A DNA stretch of 5,052 bases, from contig JAEWQZ010000416.1 of the NCBI GenBank assembly GCA_023460255.1, forward strand, positions 1 through 5,052, written 5' to 3'. Positions 4,583 through 5,052 of the stretch are shown here, piece by piece (within the stretch, counting starts at the first letter, position 1; each line of letters begins with the position of its first letter). The stretch is from Actinomycetes bacterium. Its GTDB lineage: Bacteria > Actinomycetota > Actinomycetes > Actinomycetales > Cellulomonadaceae. The notes beneath the pieces were generated by a model that searched no databases, was not told the origin of the DNA, and saw only the letters and a program-made list of their open reading frames with translations. The position numbers and the translations under genes are program-made.

Positions 4583-5052
4583 TCAGTGTGCTCCGGCGGG
4601 CACCCTCGCGGACAGCACTTCGGCGGCGAGCGCGGCGACCGCCCGGCGCAGCGGGGACGTGGGCGCGTGCTCGACCAGGGTGCGCGCGTGCAGCACGGCG
4701 CCGTCGCACGCCACCTGGTCGTCCGGCAGCACGAGGGCCTCGGACACCCCGGCGTAGCGGCGCAGGGCCGCGCGGACGGCCTCGCGCGGTCGTGGCCCGC
4801 TCGCACTCGCGCGCACCCGGTTAACGACGACGTGCCGCCGTGCCGTCACGCCGAGCTCGGTGAGTGCTCCGAGGGCGCGCACCAGCCGCTGCAGGCCGAC
4901 GGGGTCGCCCCCGCCGACGACCACGACCTCGTCCGCCGCCTCGAGCGCCGACAGGGTCGCCGCGTTGCGCTGCGGTGCGCGGGTGTCGTACGAGAGCGCC
5001 TCGTCCTGCTCGACGGAGAACCCGCAGTCGACGACGGTGACCGGCGCGAGGG
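4583..5052 (-). CDS. ParA/MinD/CpaE-like P-loop ATPase, C-terminal part (partial)
   Basis: The frame is open to the right edge, so only the last 155 residues are present and the start and Walker A motif are outside. The first visible residues, PVTVVDCGFS, look like the Walker B strand of a MinD/ParA-type ATPase. Next come an acidic segment (EQDEALSYDTRAP), then QRNAATLSALEAADEVVVVG and GDPVGLQRLVRAL. This arrangement is typical of actinobacterial CpaE/Ssd-like proteins, described as septum-site or chromosome-partitioning ATPases and also found with Tad/Flp pilus loci. The strand RRHVVVNRVRAS, a loop with PRPREAVRAALRRYAG, and the LPDDQVACDGAVL segment correspond to the C-terminal half of the fold. 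The GTG at 4924 falls inside the conserved core and is not the start. Whether this copy acts in division, DNA partitioning or pilus assembly cannot be told from the visible part. The DUF6912-type gene follows 3 bases after its stop. Confidence 0.8.
   Translation of the reverse strand, partial: LAPVTVVDCGFSVEQDEALSYDTRAPQRNAATLSALEAADEVVVVGGGDPVGLQRLVRALGALTELGVTARRHVVVNRVRASASGPRPREAVRAALRRYAGVSEALVLPDDQVACDGAVLHARTLVEHAPTSPLRRAVAALAAEVLSARVPAGAH

Noticed and set aside
3265..4806. A 513-codon minus-strand open frame opposite hisN and overlapping the two right-hand genes
   Set aside because: Composition is Ser/Arg/Thr/Pro-rich and low in complexity, and it overlaps three well-supported genes in other frames.
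4583..4924. The GTG at 4924 as the start of a short 113-residue protein
   Set aside because: The conserved ATPase sequence continues in frame upstream to the window edge (Walker B-like VTVVDCG and RNAATL), so the GTG is an internal Val codon.

Overview
The window is very GC-rich (third codon positions are almost always G or C). Its protein sequences resemble Actinomycetota, probably Micrococcales of the Cellulomonas type. That placement rests on the recognised gene order, the actinobacterial signature of the EPSP synthase, and promoter layout; it is an inference, not a database result. No RNA gene, mobile element, CRISPR array or phage gene was found. Coding density is high and the only gaps are short (36 to 109 bases).

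Layout, left to right. (1) The 3' end of a gene entering from the left edge (+), probably a DoxX-family membrane protein. (2) A convergent SRPBCC-fold protein (-), separated from gene 1 by a strong hairpin. (3) A 109-base divergent promoter region holding a perfect 14-bp inverted repeat next to the aroA -10 box. (4) aroA (EPSP synthase, +), followed after 3 bases by rsgA (ribosome small-subunit GTPase, +). (5) hisN (histidinol-phosphatase of the inositol monophosphatase family, +) after a 55-base gap with its own likely promoter. (6) A convergent junction with a three-armed hairpin array. (7) Two minus-strand genes in tight series: a ParA/MinD/CpaE-like ATPase entering from the right edge, then a small acidic DUF6912-type protein 3 bases downstream.

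Functionally this is mostly a housekeeping block. AroA makes the precursor of chorismate and HisN performs the penultimate enzymatic stage of histidine synthesis, so two amino-acid pathways flank a ribosome-assembly factor. The right-hand pair belongs to a different unit, an ATPase of the chromosome-partitioning/Tad-pilus superfamily with an uncharacterised acidic partner.

I do not see a convincing new biological system. The most interesting signals are non-coding: the 14-bp inverted repeat at 798-833, TANNNT boxes 6-7 bases from the start codons of three genes (suggesting leaderless mRNAs), and the mutually exclusive hairpins at 4086-4116. The DUF6912/ATPase pair is the main uncharacterised protein context.
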